DNA from: Persicitalea sp038235275
Lineage (GTDB): Bacteria > Bacteroidota > Bacteroidia > Cytophagales > Spirosomataceae
DNA length: 64,000 nt
Direction of reading: 5' to 3'
Assembly: GCA_038235275.1 (NCBI GenBank)
Contig: JBBSUC010000003.1
Span: 124,001-188,000, forward strand
Made by a program: the position numbers and the translations under genes. Under the pieces are notes generated by a model. It did not search any database, had not been told where the DNA came from, and saw only the letters and a program-made list of their open reading frames with translations. How positions within the stretch are numbered: the first letter of the stretch is position 1; each line of letters starts with the position of its first letter. Shown piece after piece: positions 16,686 to 25,018 of this stretch.

Positions 16686-17246
16686 TCAATTCAACGACGG
16701 ATCCACCGGATAGTGCGCGATGGAGCGGTATTTGCCGCCCATGTCTTTGAGCACTTCGCGCCAGAAGCCGTGGGCGGGGGTGGAGAAAACAAACTTCGCT
16801 TTGCCGGGCGTGACGTACCAGGCTTTTTGCGCCAGTTCATCTTCGAGTTGGCCGCCGCCCCAGCCGGAGTAGCCCACAAAAAACCGTACGTCGTCGCTAG
16901 TTAATTGGCTCAGGTTGAGCATTGTTTTTACGCTTTCAAAGTCGCCGCCCCAGTAAACGCCCTCCGCAATTTCGCCGCCGCCTTCGATCAGATCAGGCCG
17001 TCGGTGGACGAAATGCAGCGTGTTTTTCTCGACCGGGCCACCGAGGTATAGCGGGATGTCCTGATAAATGGTTTCTTCCAGCACATCGCCCAGCATCGCG
17101 TCAATGGTTTGGTTGAGGACGAAGCCGAAGGAGCCGTGCGCGTTGTGATCACAAAGCAAAATGACGCTGCGGTCGAAATTGGGGTCGCCCAGGAACGGCT
17201 CGGCGACCAGCATACTGCCTTTGGCAAGGGGTGTGGGGGTTGGCAT
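16686..17246 (-). CDS. YqgE/AlgH family protein (DUF179)
   Basis: A 186-residue protein of the YqgE/AlgH family, length typical. Family motifs: LVAEPFLGDPNFDRSVILLC at the N-terminus, GSFGFVLNQT, LYLGGPVEKNTLHFVH and FFVGYSGWGGGQLEDELAQ. The biochemical role of the family is unsettled. AlgH in Pseudomonas has been linked to alginate regulation, but that should not be carried over here. The gene is transcribed towards gmd. It starts with ATG at complement 17244-17246. Confidence 0.93.
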   Translation of the reverse strand: MPTPTPLAKGSMLVAEPFLGDPNFDRSVILLCDHNAHGSFGFVLNQTIDAMLGDVLEETIYQDIPLYLGGPVEKNTLHFVHRRPDLIEGGGEIAEGVYWGGDFESVKTMLNLSQLTSDDVRFFVGYSGWGGGQLEDELAQKAWYVTPGKAKFVFSTPAHGFWREVLKDMGGKYRSIAHYPVDPSLN

Positions 17247-17401
17247 AATGTGGAGAGTAATTGGTTTCGTCAGGTAAGATAAATTGAATTTTCAAAAATT
17301 GAAATCTTCCATTCTTTTTTTCCACGAAAAATCTTGCCTAAAATTGTCCCGCCGCTCACTCTCAATCAGTAAACGGTCCGCCGAGTCGGACAAAGTTCTT
17401 T

Positions 17402-18745
17402 ATGCGTGAAAGATTTTGGTGGTCGGTCGATAAACTCGTGGATGGTGCGGCCTGGCTGAGGCGCAAGGTCATCAACCAGGAAATCCGCACCATTACCTTA
17501 CAGGCCGTTCCGTTTTGGATAGCTTCATTGTTGACGGGTATCGTTGCGGTAGGCTACGAAAAACTATTTTCGGCCTTCGAGCGGGCGGGGAAACTGCTGG
17601 TCGAGGACGCGCCCTGGGCGGTATTCATGACGACGCCCGCCTTTTTTCTGCTCTCGTGGTGGCTGGTGGATCGCTACGCCCCGGCGGCACGGGGCAGCGG
17701 CATTCCGCAACTCATGGCGTCCATCGAACTGGCCAATCCCCGGCAAGACGAGCGCGTGGACCGGATCTTGGGCCTGCGCATCGCTTTTGTAAAGATTATA
17801 AGCAGCCTGAGTCTGTTGCTAGGCCAGGGGGCCATTGGCCGCGAGGGGCCGACGCTGCAAATCTCGGCTTCGCTCTTCCGTTTCGTCAACCGCATCCTGC
17901 CCGACTACTGGCCCAAGGTTTCCAAGCGCATTATGCTCGTCACGGGCGGCGCATCCGGGCTGGCGGCGGCCTTCAATACCCCGTTGGGGGGAATTGTGTT
18001 CGTGGTGGAAGAATTGACCAAAACACACATTACCTACTTCCGCACGGCGGTTTTTGCCTCGGTCATCATCGCGGGCATGACCGCCCAGGCTTTGCTCGGA
18101 CCTTATCTTTATTTAGGTTATCCCAAAATATCGCCTGTGGGCATTTCCTTCGTGGGCGTAGTGCTGCTGGCCGGGGCGTTGGCAGGCTGGGCCGGGGCTA
18201 CGATGGCGCGGCTATTGCTGGTCGTGGCGGACTGGAAAAATACCTTTGTCCACAATCGGCAGCAACAAATCTTCTTCGTTGCGGGCGTCGGGCTGCTGTT
18301 CGCCACGATGATCTACTTGGCGGGGCCGGAGGCGGGCGGCAGCGGCAAAGACATGATGAACCATCTGCTTTTCTCCGATAACAAGAGCACGGAATGGTAT
18401 GACCTCCCGACGCGCTTCCTCGGCCCGATCCTGAGTTACCACAGCGGTGGCGCGGGCGGCATCTTCGCCACTTCGCTGAGCGCAGGAGCCACGCTAGGGG
18501 CCGGATTAGCCTCGCTGCTGGGCCTGGCCGCCGCCAACTACAATCTGGTGATTCTGGTCAGCATGGTCGGTTTCCTGACGGGCGTCACGCGCTCGCCCTT
18601 CACCTCCGCCATCCTGGTACTGGAAATGACCGACCGCCACGGGGCGATTTTTTACCTGCTGCTGGCCGCGATGATTGCCAACCTGGCTGGGTATCTGGTC
18701 GATCAAAAATCTTTCTACGAACGAGCGAAGGAGGCGTTTTTGTAA
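17402..18745 (+). CDS. ClC-family chloride/proton antiporter
   Basis: A 447-residue membrane protein of the ClC family without CBS domains. Signature loops: GSGIPQ (98-103), GREGP (146-150) and GGIFATSLSAGA (start about residue 345). The gating glutamate is E148 and the internal proton glutamate is E203 (FVVEELTK). These are the same numbers as in E. coli ClcA, so H+/Cl- exchange rather than a pure channel is predicted. The third motif is GIFAT where GIFAP or GLFAP is usual. It stands alone, with 155 bases upstream. The stop is followed by a short direct repeat (AAGGAGGCGTTTT twice). Confidence 0.93.
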   Translation: MRERFWWSVDKLVDGAAWLRRKVINQEIRTITLQAVPFWIASLLTGIVAVGYEKLFSAFERAGKLLVEDAPWAVFMTTPAFFLLSWWLVDRYAPAARGSGIPQLMASIELANPRQDERVDRILGLRIAFVKIISSLSLLLGQGAIGREGPTLQISASLFRFVNRILPDYWPKVSKRIMLVTGGASGLAAAFNTPLGGIVFVVEELTKTHITYFRTAVFASVIIAGMTAQALLGPYLYLGYPKISPVGISFVGVVLLAGALAGWAGATMARLLLVVADWKNTFVHNRQQQIFFVAGVGLLFATMIYLAGPEAGGSGKDMMNHLLFSDNKSTEWYDLPTRFLGPILSYHSGGAGGIFATSLSAGATLGAGLASLLGLAAANYNLVILVSMVGFLTGVTRSPFTSAILVLEMTDRHGAIFYLLLAAMIANLAGYLVDQKSFYERAKEAFL

Positions 18746-18881
18746 AGGAGGCGTTTTCCCTCTCGTTACTGAACCTGCACTTTCGATTGTCCTTGCCATC
18801 ATTTTTTTTATATTTGAAAAAAAGTGGCGCGTCAGGATTGCCTGATTTGCCGTTCTTTTGGTAAGCTAACCGCAGATATTT

Positions 18882-19571
18882 ATGATTACGGAAAATCGCG
18901 TGAATGACCTCTTGGAAGCCCCCGACGCCTTACTTATCATAGAGCGGGCGCAGGCAATCCTGGCCGACGAGTCCAACCGCCGCTATGCGTTCCGCGAGTG
19001 GCTGACCGATGAGGTGAAAGCAGAATTCATCAATGGTGAGGTTATCATGCACTCGCCCGTCAAGCGGCGTCACCTTGATGCATCTAAATATCTGCTGAAT
19101 CTGCTGCTGAATTACGTGATGCGCCACGATTTGGGCGTTGTCGATTCGGAAAAAGCCCTCGTAGGACTGACGCGCAATGATTACGAGCCGGATATCTATT
19201 ACTGGAATTCCCAAACCGCCGCCACTTTTACAGACGACCAAATGGAGCATCCCGCTCCCGACCTGATTGTGGAGGTGCTGTCAAGAAGTACCACGGGCCG
19301 CGACCGGGCAATATCCATTGGGGGCGTAAAATTTGAAGACTATGCCGCCCATGGCGTGCGCGAATACTGGATCATCGACCCGGTGCGCAAGGCGCTCGAG
19401 CAGTACACATTAGACGAAGGAACGATGGCCTTCGCCCAAGCCGCCGTGCTGTACGACGACGCCAACGACACGCTCACCGCCGGGGTTGTGCCGGGCTTTA
19501 TCATTCCAATGCGGGCCATTTTTGATAAAAAAGCCAACCTGGAGACGCTGCAAGAATTTATGGCTAAATGA
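18882..19571 (+). CDS. Uma2 family restriction-endonuclease-fold protein (DUF820)
   Basis: A 229-residue Uma2/DUF820 protein with a PD-(D/E)XK nuclease-like fold. The core is NDYEPDIYYWN (Asp), HPAPDLIVEVLSRST (Asp/Glu-x-hydrophobic), FEDYAAHGVREYWIIDP and an N-terminal EFINGEVIMHSP. These proteins are greatly expanded in cyanobacteria and Cytophagales; their cellular function is not established. Its stop overlaps the start of the DUF4159 gene by four bases (ATGA), so the two are translationally coupled. Confidence 0.9.
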   Translation: MITENRVNDLLEAPDALLIIERAQAILADESNRRYAFREWLTDEVKAEFINGEVIMHSPVKRRHLDASKYLLNLLLNYVMRHDLGVVDSEKALVGLTRNDYEPDIYYWNSQTAATFTDDQMEHPAPDLIVEVLSRSTTGRDRAISIGGVKFEDYAAHGVREYWIIDPVRKALEQYTLDEGTMAFAQAAVLYDDANDTLTAGVVPGFIIPMRAIFDKKANLETLQEFMAK

Positions 19572-20185
19572 ACCCTTTCACTTTCACCCGCCTCCAGTAT
19601 ACTTCCGGCGATTGGGACACCGACCAGCGGATGCCTTCCAATATCCTGCATTCGCTGGTGGAATACACCACCATACCAGTAGAGGAGAAAGAAAAAGTTG
19701 TGAAGTTGGGGAGCCCAGAAATTTTTAAAAGCCCGTTCTGCTATTTGAGTGGCCACAAATTGGTGGAGTTTTCGGCGGCGGAGCGGGCGTCGTTCAAGCA
19801 GTACGTTTCCAACGGCGGCTTCGTGTTCGTAGACGACTGCAACCACGACATCGACGGGTTGTTCGCCAAGTCGTTCGAGCAGGAAATGGAGCGTACTTTT
19901 GGCCCAAAGGCTTTGCAGAAAATACCGAACGACCACCCGATTTATTCCAACTTTTTTCAATTTAAAGACGGCCCGCCCACGACTTCCTTTGAGTTGAACG
20001 GCTGGGGTGACGACCTCGTCCACGATTACTTGAAAGCCGTAACCGTTAATGGCCGCATCGGCGTATTGTACAGCAACAAAGACTACGGCTGCGAGTGGGA
20101 TTACGATTTTCGGAACAAGCGCTTTCTGGCCGAGGATAATACCAAGTTCGGAGTCAATATCATTATGTACGCCCTGACGGCTTGA
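19568..20185 (+). CDS. DUF4159 domain-containing protein
   Basis: A 205-residue protein that matches the DUF4159 family: FTRLQYTSGDWDTDQRMPSN near the N-terminus, FCYLSGHKLVEF, KQYVSNGGFVFVDDCNHD (a Rossmann-like flavodoxin/glutamine-amidotransferase-type turn) and GCEWDYDFRNKRFLAEDNTK. It has no signal peptide or membrane segment, unlike many longer DUF4159 proteins. The function is unknown. It overlaps the Uma2 gene by four bases and is followed by a DinB-like gene 28 bases later. The same-strand spacing suggests one transcript from 18882 to 21798. Confidence 0.85.
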   Translation: MNPFTFTRLQYTSGDWDTDQRMPSNILHSLVEYTTIPVEEKEKVVKLGSPEIFKSPFCYLSGHKLVEFSAAERASFKQYVSNGGFVFVDDCNHDIDGLFAKSFEQEMERTFGPKALQKIPNDHPIYSNFFQFKDGPPTTSFELNGWGDDLVHDYLKAVTVNGRIGVLYSNKDYGCEWDYDFRNKRFLAEDNTKFGVNIIMYALTA

Positions 20186-20213
20186 TCTATTTCCAACAAA
20201 TTTTATCACAAAA

Positions 20214-20663
20214 ATGACACTGATTGATACCCTTAAATCCCTGTTTAGTCGGGATCTTGCCAAGCTGAAAGCAGAAATCGAGCTTTATCAAAACGAGGAA
20301 AAAATCTGGCACGTCGAGGAAAATATCGCTAATTCGGCGGGAAACCTTTGCCTGCACTTGGTTGGAAACTTGAAAACCTTTATTGGGGCCGAGTTTGGCG
20401 CAAGTGGATACGTCAGGAATCGCGAACTTGAATTTTCGGCAAAAGACGTTCCCCGCGCCGTGCTTTTGGACCAAATTTCCGAAACCGCACAAATCGTCGA
20501 CGCCACGCTCGACCGGCTTACCGCCGAGCGACTACAGGCAGATAGCCCCGTTCAGTTTTTTGACAAACCCGTTTCTACTGAATATTTCCTAGTCCACCTC
20601 GCCTCGCACCTGGCGTATCATCTCGGACAAGTCAATTACCACCGAAGGCTTTTGGACAACTAA
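20214..20663 (+). CDS. DinB-like / DUF1572 family protein
   Basis: A 149-residue all-helical protein of the DinB superfamily. Typical features: ENIANSAGNLCLHLVGNLKT (first metal-site helix with His), RNRELEFS in the loop, and the C-terminal HLASHLAYHLGQVNYHRRLL with the paired histidines that bind metal in this fold. Members include thiol-dependent transferases and DNA-damage-induced proteins; no substrate can be assigned here. It lies five bases before the YCF48-like gene and in line with the Uma2/DUF4159 genes. Confidence 0.88.
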   Translation: MTLIDTLKSLFSRDLAKLKAEIELYQNEEKIWHVEENIANSAGNLCLHLVGNLKTFIGAEFGASGYVRNRELEFSAKDVPRAVLLDQISETAQIVDATLDRLTAERLQADSPVQFFDKPVSTEYFLVHLASHLAYHLGQVNYHRRLLDN

Positions 20664-20667
20664 ACCC

Positions 20668-21798
20668 ATGCACCAGAAGCTGAAATTCTTCCTGCCGTTT
20701 TATATGCACATCCGCTACTTTTTCGCTCTGTTCTTAATTCTCGTACTGGGTTTACCCGCTTCGGCGCAGTGGCGCGTCCTGACACTCGACACCCAGGCCC
20801 ATTTCCGAGCGGTACACGCACCGCAGCCCAACGTCTGCTGGATCGGCGGCAGCGGCGGCACGGTGCTGCGCACCACCGACAGCGGCGAAACCTGGGACAT
20901 CATGCAGGTACGCGATGCCGATTCCCTCGACTTCCGGGGCATTCACGGCTTCGACCGCGAAACGGCGGTGGCCATGAGCGCGGGCGTGGCCGAACAGGGC
21001 AAAGCCCGGATTTACCGCACCGAAGACGGCGGGGATTCCTGGCGACTGGTCTATCAAACCACCCAGCCGGGCGTGTTTCTGGACGGGATTTCTTTTTGGA
21101 ATAAAAAAGAGGGCATCTGCTTCGGCGACCCGGTGGGTGGCCATTTTTTCATCCTTACTACCGACGACGGAGGCCGTACCTGGCAGCAATTACCGCTCGA
21201 AAGCCGCCCGGTGGCGCTGGAAAAAGAAGCGGCCTTTGCCGCTAGCAACCGCTCCCTACTCACTGTTGGCAAGCATCAGGCGTTCATCGGTACGGGTGGC
21301 GGCAAAATGGCGCGGGTACTGCGCTCGGAAGACAATGGTCACACCTGGCAAGCTTCGGAAACCCCGCTCCCCGCCGGACCAACCAGTGGTATTTTCGGCT
21401 TGCAGTTTTGGTCCAACAAGCACGGCATCGCCGTGGGCGGCGACTATCAGGACGTGACCAAAGACATGCCCAACGTGCTGCTGACTCGCGATGGCGGTGT
21501 CACCTGGCAACTCAGCGGCGGCATGACGCCGCCGGGTTTGAAAGAAGCCGTCGGATTATTTCACTCCCAGTTCGTTGATTACGCGGGCGGGCAACGCCCC
21601 ACCAAACATCGTTATCGTTTGGTGGCCGTCGGCGCATCCGGCAGCGGCTATTCGCGGGATTTTGGCAAAACCTGGGCGATGTTTTCCCAGGAACCCTTCC
21701 ACGCTGTGAGCTTTGCTGGCTCATCGGGATACGCCGTAGGCGGCAAGGGCCTAGTGGGAAAATTCGATAAATTCCCCAAAAAACGGAGTAAGAGGTAA
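20668..21798 (+). CDS. YCF48-like / BNR-repeat beta-propeller protein, secreted
   Basis: A 376-residue exported beta-propeller. The signal peptide is MHIRYFFALFLILVLGLPASAQW if translation starts at the internal ATG 20704; the upstream ATG at 20668 would add 12 residues. At least four BNR/Asp-box-like repeats occur (TTDSGETWDIM, TEDGGDSWRLV, TTDDGGRTWQQL, SEDNGHTWQAS, TRDGGVTWQLS), interleaved with GFD/GGSGG propeller blades. In plants and cyanobacteria YCF48 helps photosystem II assembly; Cytophagales homologues are annotated as oxidoreductase-like or unknown. It follows the DinB-like gene by five bases. The function here is unknown. Confidence 0.87.
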   Translation: MHQKLKFFLPFYMHIRYFFALFLILVLGLPASAQWRVLTLDTQAHFRAVHAPQPNVCWIGGSGGTVLRTTDSGETWDIMQVRDADSLDFRGIHGFDRETAVAMSAGVAEQGKARIYRTEDGGDSWRLVYQTTQPGVFLDGISFWNKKEGICFGDPVGGHFFILTTDDGGRTWQQLPLESRPVALEKEAAFAASNRSLLTVGKHQAFIGTGGGKMARVLRSEDNGHTWQASETPLPAGPTSGIFGLQFWSNKHGIAVGGDYQDVTKDMPNVLLTRDGGVTWQLSGGMTPPGLKEAVGLFHSQFVDYAGGQRPTKHRYRLVAVGASGSGYSRDFGKTWAMFSQEPFHAVSFAGSSGYAVGGKGLVGKFDKFPKKRSKR

Positions 21799-21815
21799 AA
21801 AGGGACAAACAAAAG

Positions 21816-21838
21816 GTAGGGACGCGGCATGCCGCGTC
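21816..21838 (+). repeat. REP-like perfect palindrome with GTAG head
   Basis: GTAGG at 21816-21820 directly precedes GACGCGGCATGCCGCGTC (21821-21838), a perfect 18-bp palindrome. It sits between the convergent YCF48-like and TraB/GumN genes. The same head (GTAGGG) introduces the hairpin at 4270-4295. Confidence 0.6.
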
Positions 21839-21873
21839 TAGCGTGCGCCAGCCGTCCACGCCCCAACGCCGAA

Positions 21874-22752
21874 CTAACGTCCCAAAACCGGCACTACGCT
21901 AAACCCTTCTTTCCGCAACAACGCAATAACCCCCTCTTCACCCCCCAAATGCGCCGCTCCCACGGCGACGAAAGTGGGTTTCTCAGCTACTTGTTTCTCA
22001 ATAATCGGAATCCAGCGCTTGTTGCGGTCGGTGAGCAGGACTGCCTGCTGGTTTTCCATCTCAAAATCACTTTCCAGCGTCAGGTTGTACAGCCCGGCGA
22101 GGTCCTGCTTTTTGTACACCGCGACCATCTTGCTAAATTCCTGTCGGGCCTGCGGTAGGCTATCCATCAGCGTAATCAGCATTTTAGCTTGATCGGTGTA
22201 AGGAATAGAATCGAAAACGGCCATTTGTTCCTCGACCGTTTCCAGGCCAACAACCTCCGACTTTTGCTTCTTGGCCAGGCCCATCAGCGACATCTCGTAC
22301 GACTGCGGCTGGCAGGTCAGCACCCGGTTGAGCAGGACGCTCATCAGCATGAAGGGCTTGGCCCGCTCGAAGGGCGCGATACTCATGCCCACCGAATCCT
22401 TAAAATAGGCGGTCAGGCGGTTGTAGTCTTTGGTGTCCAGCAAGTCTTTCAACTGCTTGCCTTCCCGCATCGACATACTTTTCATCATCGCCATCATCAT
22501 ACCCGGATCATCCATGTCGATTTCCAGGGTTAGCTGCTCGGTTTGTTGCAAACAACCTTTCAGCGTATCGGTGAGGACGAAATCGCTCGGGCAAATCAGA
22601 TGAATGGTACCGTAGAGGTACGAGGGCTGCGTCAGGTTTTTACCCTCGATTTTCCAGAGTAAAGAAGATTCAGTTGGGGCTTGGGCGCGGGCAGCGCCGA
22701 ACGTCAGGCTCAGTAATAAGGCGAAGAGTAATTTGGTGCGGGTAGCGGGCAT
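21874..22752 (-). CDS. TraB/GumN family protein
   Basis: A 292-residue exported protein of the TraB/GumN (Tiki-like) family, which contains presumed metalloproteases. The signal peptide is MPATRTKLLFALLLSLTFG...AQA. Family motifs are present: SSLLWKIEGKNLTQPSYLYG and GTIHL near the N-terminus (GxxH motif), a middle ERAKPFML segment, VVGLETVEEQ, and the C-terminal FVAVGAAHLGGEEGVIALLR (second GxxH). The frame extends 28 codons upstream, but only the ATG at complement 22750-22752 gives a signal peptide, and the extension runs through a hairpin, so I start there. The substrate is unknown. Confidence 0.9.
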   Translation of the reverse strand: MPATRTKLLFALLLSLTFGAARAQAPTESSLLWKIEGKNLTQPSYLYGTIHLICPSDFVLTDTLKGCLQQTEQLTLEIDMDDPGMMMAMMKSMSMREGKQLKDLLDTKDYNRLTAYFKDSVGMSIAPFERAKPFMLMSVLLNRVLTCQPQSYEMSLMGLAKKQKSEVVGLETVEEQMAVFDSIPYTDQAKMLITLMDSLPQARQEFSKMVAVYKKQDLAGLYNLTLESDFEMENQQAVLLTDRNKRWIPIIEKQVAEKPTFVAVGAAHLGGEEGVIALLRKEGFSVVPVLGR

Positions 22753-22783
22753 TGGTGGATTTGGCTGGTTCGTTTTCCAAACA

Positions 22784-22830
22784 CAGCCAACGCTGACCGC
22801 GTTCAAAAGAAATACGGTCAGCGTTGGCTG
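22784..22830. terminator. Strong hairpin after the outer-membrane barrel gene
   Basis: CAGCCAACGCTGACCG (22784-22799) and CGGTCAGCGTTGGCTG (22815-22830) are perfect 16-bp complements around a 15-base loop. It starts two bases after the stop of the minus-strand gene at 22833 and ends before the TraB/GumN start. It has no U-tract, so factor-assisted termination or 3'-end protection is possible. Confidence 0.6.
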
Positions 22831-22832
22831 CG

Positions 22833-23426
22833 TCAAAACGCCACCCCTAGCCTAACCAAAAGACGGTTGTAATTCCGGTTTTCGGCGCGGGAAATCTGGT
22901 CGCCGAAGGGTGGCTTGTCGGTGGTGACGTGCTGATATTTATAAGAAAAAGCCAGTGTAAATGCCGCCGCATCGGGCTTGCCGATGCGTAGCCCCAGGCT
23001 GGGGTTGAGCATAAGTCCGCCCCGGGTGTGGTAGCCATCGTTATTTTGGTGGAACCAGGTGAAGCCGTGGCCCGCGTCGGCGCTGGCGTAAAGCCGCGCG
23101 GTTTTCTTACCCGCTAGGTCGTAACGGATTCCGGCCCCCACGGGATTGATGAGCGCCGCGTTGTACCAATCCAGTCCGGTAACGATGCCCACGCCCAGCC
23201 GGGGCGTAAACTGGGCGCCGTTGAGCAGTTGCAACGTCAGGTTAGTGCGGTTCTGCACAAAGCGGTTTTGGGCCTGTGCGCCCTGTCCGGCGTTGGGATC
23301 ATATTTGACCCGCCCCAGCATGATCCCTACCTCGGTTTGGTTGAGATAATGCTTCTTAAAGGCTGTCTCCTGCGCCAGCGCCGGGGACGTTGCCACCGCT
23401 AAAATGAAGATTATTATGTTTTTCAT
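22833..23426 (-). CDS. Small outer-membrane beta-barrel protein, uncharacterised
   Basis: A 197-residue exported protein with signal peptide MKNIIIFILAVATSPALAQE and alternating hydrophobic/polar strands through the mature part (GVGIVTGLDWYNAALINPVG, ARLYASADAGHGFTWF, FTLAFSYKYQHVT). It ends LLVRLGVAF, with the C-terminal Phe typical of proteins inserted by the BAM complex. A longer frame exists upstream (to 23483), but its first 19 residues are not signal-like. It follows the LVIVD lipoprotein gene at 64 bases and could share its transcript. No specific function is recognised. Confidence 0.75.
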   Translation of the reverse strand: MKNIIIFILAVATSPALAQETAFKKHYLNQTEVGIMLGRVKYDPNAGQGAQAQNRFVQNRTNLTLQLLNGAQFTPRLGVGIVTGLDWYNAALINPVGAGIRYDLAGKKTARLYASADAGHGFTWFHQNNDGYHTRGGLMLNPSLGLRIGKPDAAAFTLAFSYKYQHVTTDKPPFGDQISRAENRNYNRLLVRLGVAF

Positions 23427-23464
23427 ACGATCAGTGTTTTTTGAAAAAAGCGGTTCGCCCCTCG

Positions 23465-23488
23465 GCCGAAAGCCGATTGCCAAAAGCC
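23465..23488 (+). repeat. Dispersed intergenic word, copy 1
   Basis: A 24-bp stretch built from GCCGAAAGCC-type words (GCCGAAAGCCGATTGCC, then AAAAGCC) that matches 44775-44798 with two mismatches in the same orientation. It is located just after the LVIVD gene stop (23490, minus strand). Confidence 0.55.
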
Positions 23489-23489
23489 C

Positions 23490-24821
23490 TCAAATCGCTG
23501 GACTCACCACCGCGATTTTACTCAACTGCCGCAGGTTTTTTGGGTCGCTGGCATCGAACTGGTAGAGCCCTTCCTTACCGACCATCATCAGCGTTTTACC
23601 CAGCGGAATCACGTCGTAGGCGTCCATATCCTTGAAGTGCGCCAGCAGGTGGTTATCCAGGCTGAACTTATCTTTGGCGTCGAAGGCCTTCAGGCCAAAC
23701 TGGCCCTCGCAGAGGTACAGCGTCGGGAAGTCGATGCCCAGGCCGTGCGGGTTCTGCATCTGGTAACTTTTAATGAGCTGCGGACGGGTGAGTTCGCTGA
23801 TGTCCACCAGATCAAGTTGGTTTTGGTTGCCACCGCAGAAATTGCCCGTGCGGATGGTCACGTAGGCGATGTCGTCGTAGACTACCACCGGGTCGCAGGC
23901 GCGGCCGTGCTGAAAAATCGACAGTCGCTCGGGCTTGGCCGGGTTACTGTTATCGTAAATATGCATTCCCGTAGTGGAGCCGATGAAGAGCTTGTCCTTA
24001 TAGGGGAAAATGGTTTCGATGCCGCCCCAACCCAGATTGACGACCGAGTGGTAGGTAGGTTTAGAAGGCGTGGATATGTCGAAGAGATTCAAATTGGTCG
24101 GCCCAACGGTGTAAAGGTATTGGTCGTAGAGTGCAAAACGCGCCATCGACCCGGCCTGTCCGTCGCCACCGCCGCCGGCCCCGCTGGGCGCGGCGGAATT
24201 AGCGCCGGACGCCTTACTGCTACTGTAAAAGGCGACGTCGGCAAAAGCCAGCGCGCTCATTTCCCATCTGCCCCAGCCCCAGTTGGGCGCTAGGTTGTCT
24301 TCACAGTTGGTCTGGATGGTTTCGGTGAAGTAAGCGACGCGCATATCGTTGATGGCCCGGATGCTGCCGTTGTAAGTCCAGTTGCCGCCATCGAACTGTC
24401 CGCTGAGGAACACTTCTTCCACCCGGCTCACTTCCTTAGGATTCTTAGGGTCCGAAATATCGAGGGCCACCAGGTCCGAGTAGCTGTCGGCGTACAGGAT
24501 GTTGCCACGCACGGCCAGGTCGCCGTTGCCGGGGATTTTCAGGAAGGCCACCGGGCGTGGATTGGCCGGGTCGCTGTTGTCGATGATATGCAGCCCTTCC
24601 TTCACCTCATTAATGAACAGATAGTTGTCCTTCACGTAAATCTTGCCCGGATGTTCCAGGGGACGCGGCGCTTCGGTTTTCAAATCCCGGCGGATCTCCT
24701 GTAAAGAAAGTGTGACGGGCGTAAGGTTGCGCCTCACGCGGGTTTCGGTGCAATGGTCGTTGCAAGACCACACGCTCAGGGCGAGCAGAAAGATGCCAGC
24801 AGTACGTAGCAAAGTTTTCAT
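23490..24821 (-). CDS. LVIVD-repeat lipoprotein
   Basis: A 443-residue lipoprotein with lipobox LLALSVWSC (Cys near residue 20). It contains LVIVD repeats that fold into a surface propeller: GLHIIDNSDPANPRPVAFLK, DLVALDISDPKNPKEVS, NLNLFDISTPSKPTYHS, GMHIYDNSNPAKPERLSI, QLDLVDISELTRPQLI and LYQFDASDPKNLRQLS. The central part has a low-complexity Ser/Gly/Ala insert (about 204-226, SSSKASGANSAAPSGAGGGG). It is a probable cell-surface protein of unknown binding partner. A terminator at 24940-24968 separates it from the serpin gene upstream. Confidence 0.92.
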   Translation of the reverse strand: MKTLLRTAGIFLLALSVWSCNDHCTETRVRRNLTPVTLSLQEIRRDLKTEAPRPLEHPGKIYVKDNYLFINEVKEGLHIIDNSDPANPRPVAFLKIPGNGDLAVRGNILYADSYSDLVALDISDPKNPKEVSRVEEVFLSGQFDGGNWTYNGSIRAINDMRVAYFTETIQTNCEDNLAPNWGWGRWEMSALAFADVAFYSSSKASGANSAAPSGAGGGGDGQAGSMARFALYDQYLYTVGPTNLNLFDISTPSKPTYHSVVNLGWGGIETIFPYKDKLFIGSTTGMHIYDNSNPAKPERLSIFQHGRACDPVVVYDDIAYVTIRTGNFCGGNQNQLDLVDISELTRPQLIKSYQMQNPHGLGIDFPTLYLCEGQFGLKAFDAKDKFSLDNHLLAHFKDMDAYDVIPLGKTLMMVGKEGLYQFDASDPKNLRQLSKIAVVSPAI

Positions 24822-24939
24822 GGTTTGGTAGAGGTTTGGTGAATATTGTGTAATTGTTGAATCGTGGAATTGATATTGATTTGTTATTTAGTCACCGCGC
24901 ACTTTGGATCTTTGCCCCTTTGTGCCTTCAAAAAACAAA

Positions 24940-24968
24940 ATCGTCCGAAAGCAGGGCTCTCGGACGAT
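24940..24968 (-). terminator. Intrinsic terminator of the serpin transcript
   Basis: On the minus strand, ATCGTCCGA (complement of 24960-24968) pairs with TCGGACGAT (complement of 24940-24948) around an 11-base loop, followed by a T-rich run (TTTTGTTTTTTG) read towards lower coordinates. It lies 50 bases after the serpin stop. Confidence 0.8.
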
Positions 24969-25018
24969 AACGCACCCCGAAAACGCCAGCGGTAGCTGAC
25001 GCTTAGTCTTTAATATTT

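Noticed and set aside
18740..18764. Direct repeat AAGGAGGCGTTTT at the ClC stop
   Set aside because: Only two copies with a four-base gap; it looks like a chance duplication around the stop and has no obvious function.
24840..24940. Possible promoter or riboswitch in the 197-base gap before the LVIVD gene
   Set aside because: AT-rich with small repeats (ATTGT, AATTG) but no recognised aptamer and no clear TAnnTTTG box.
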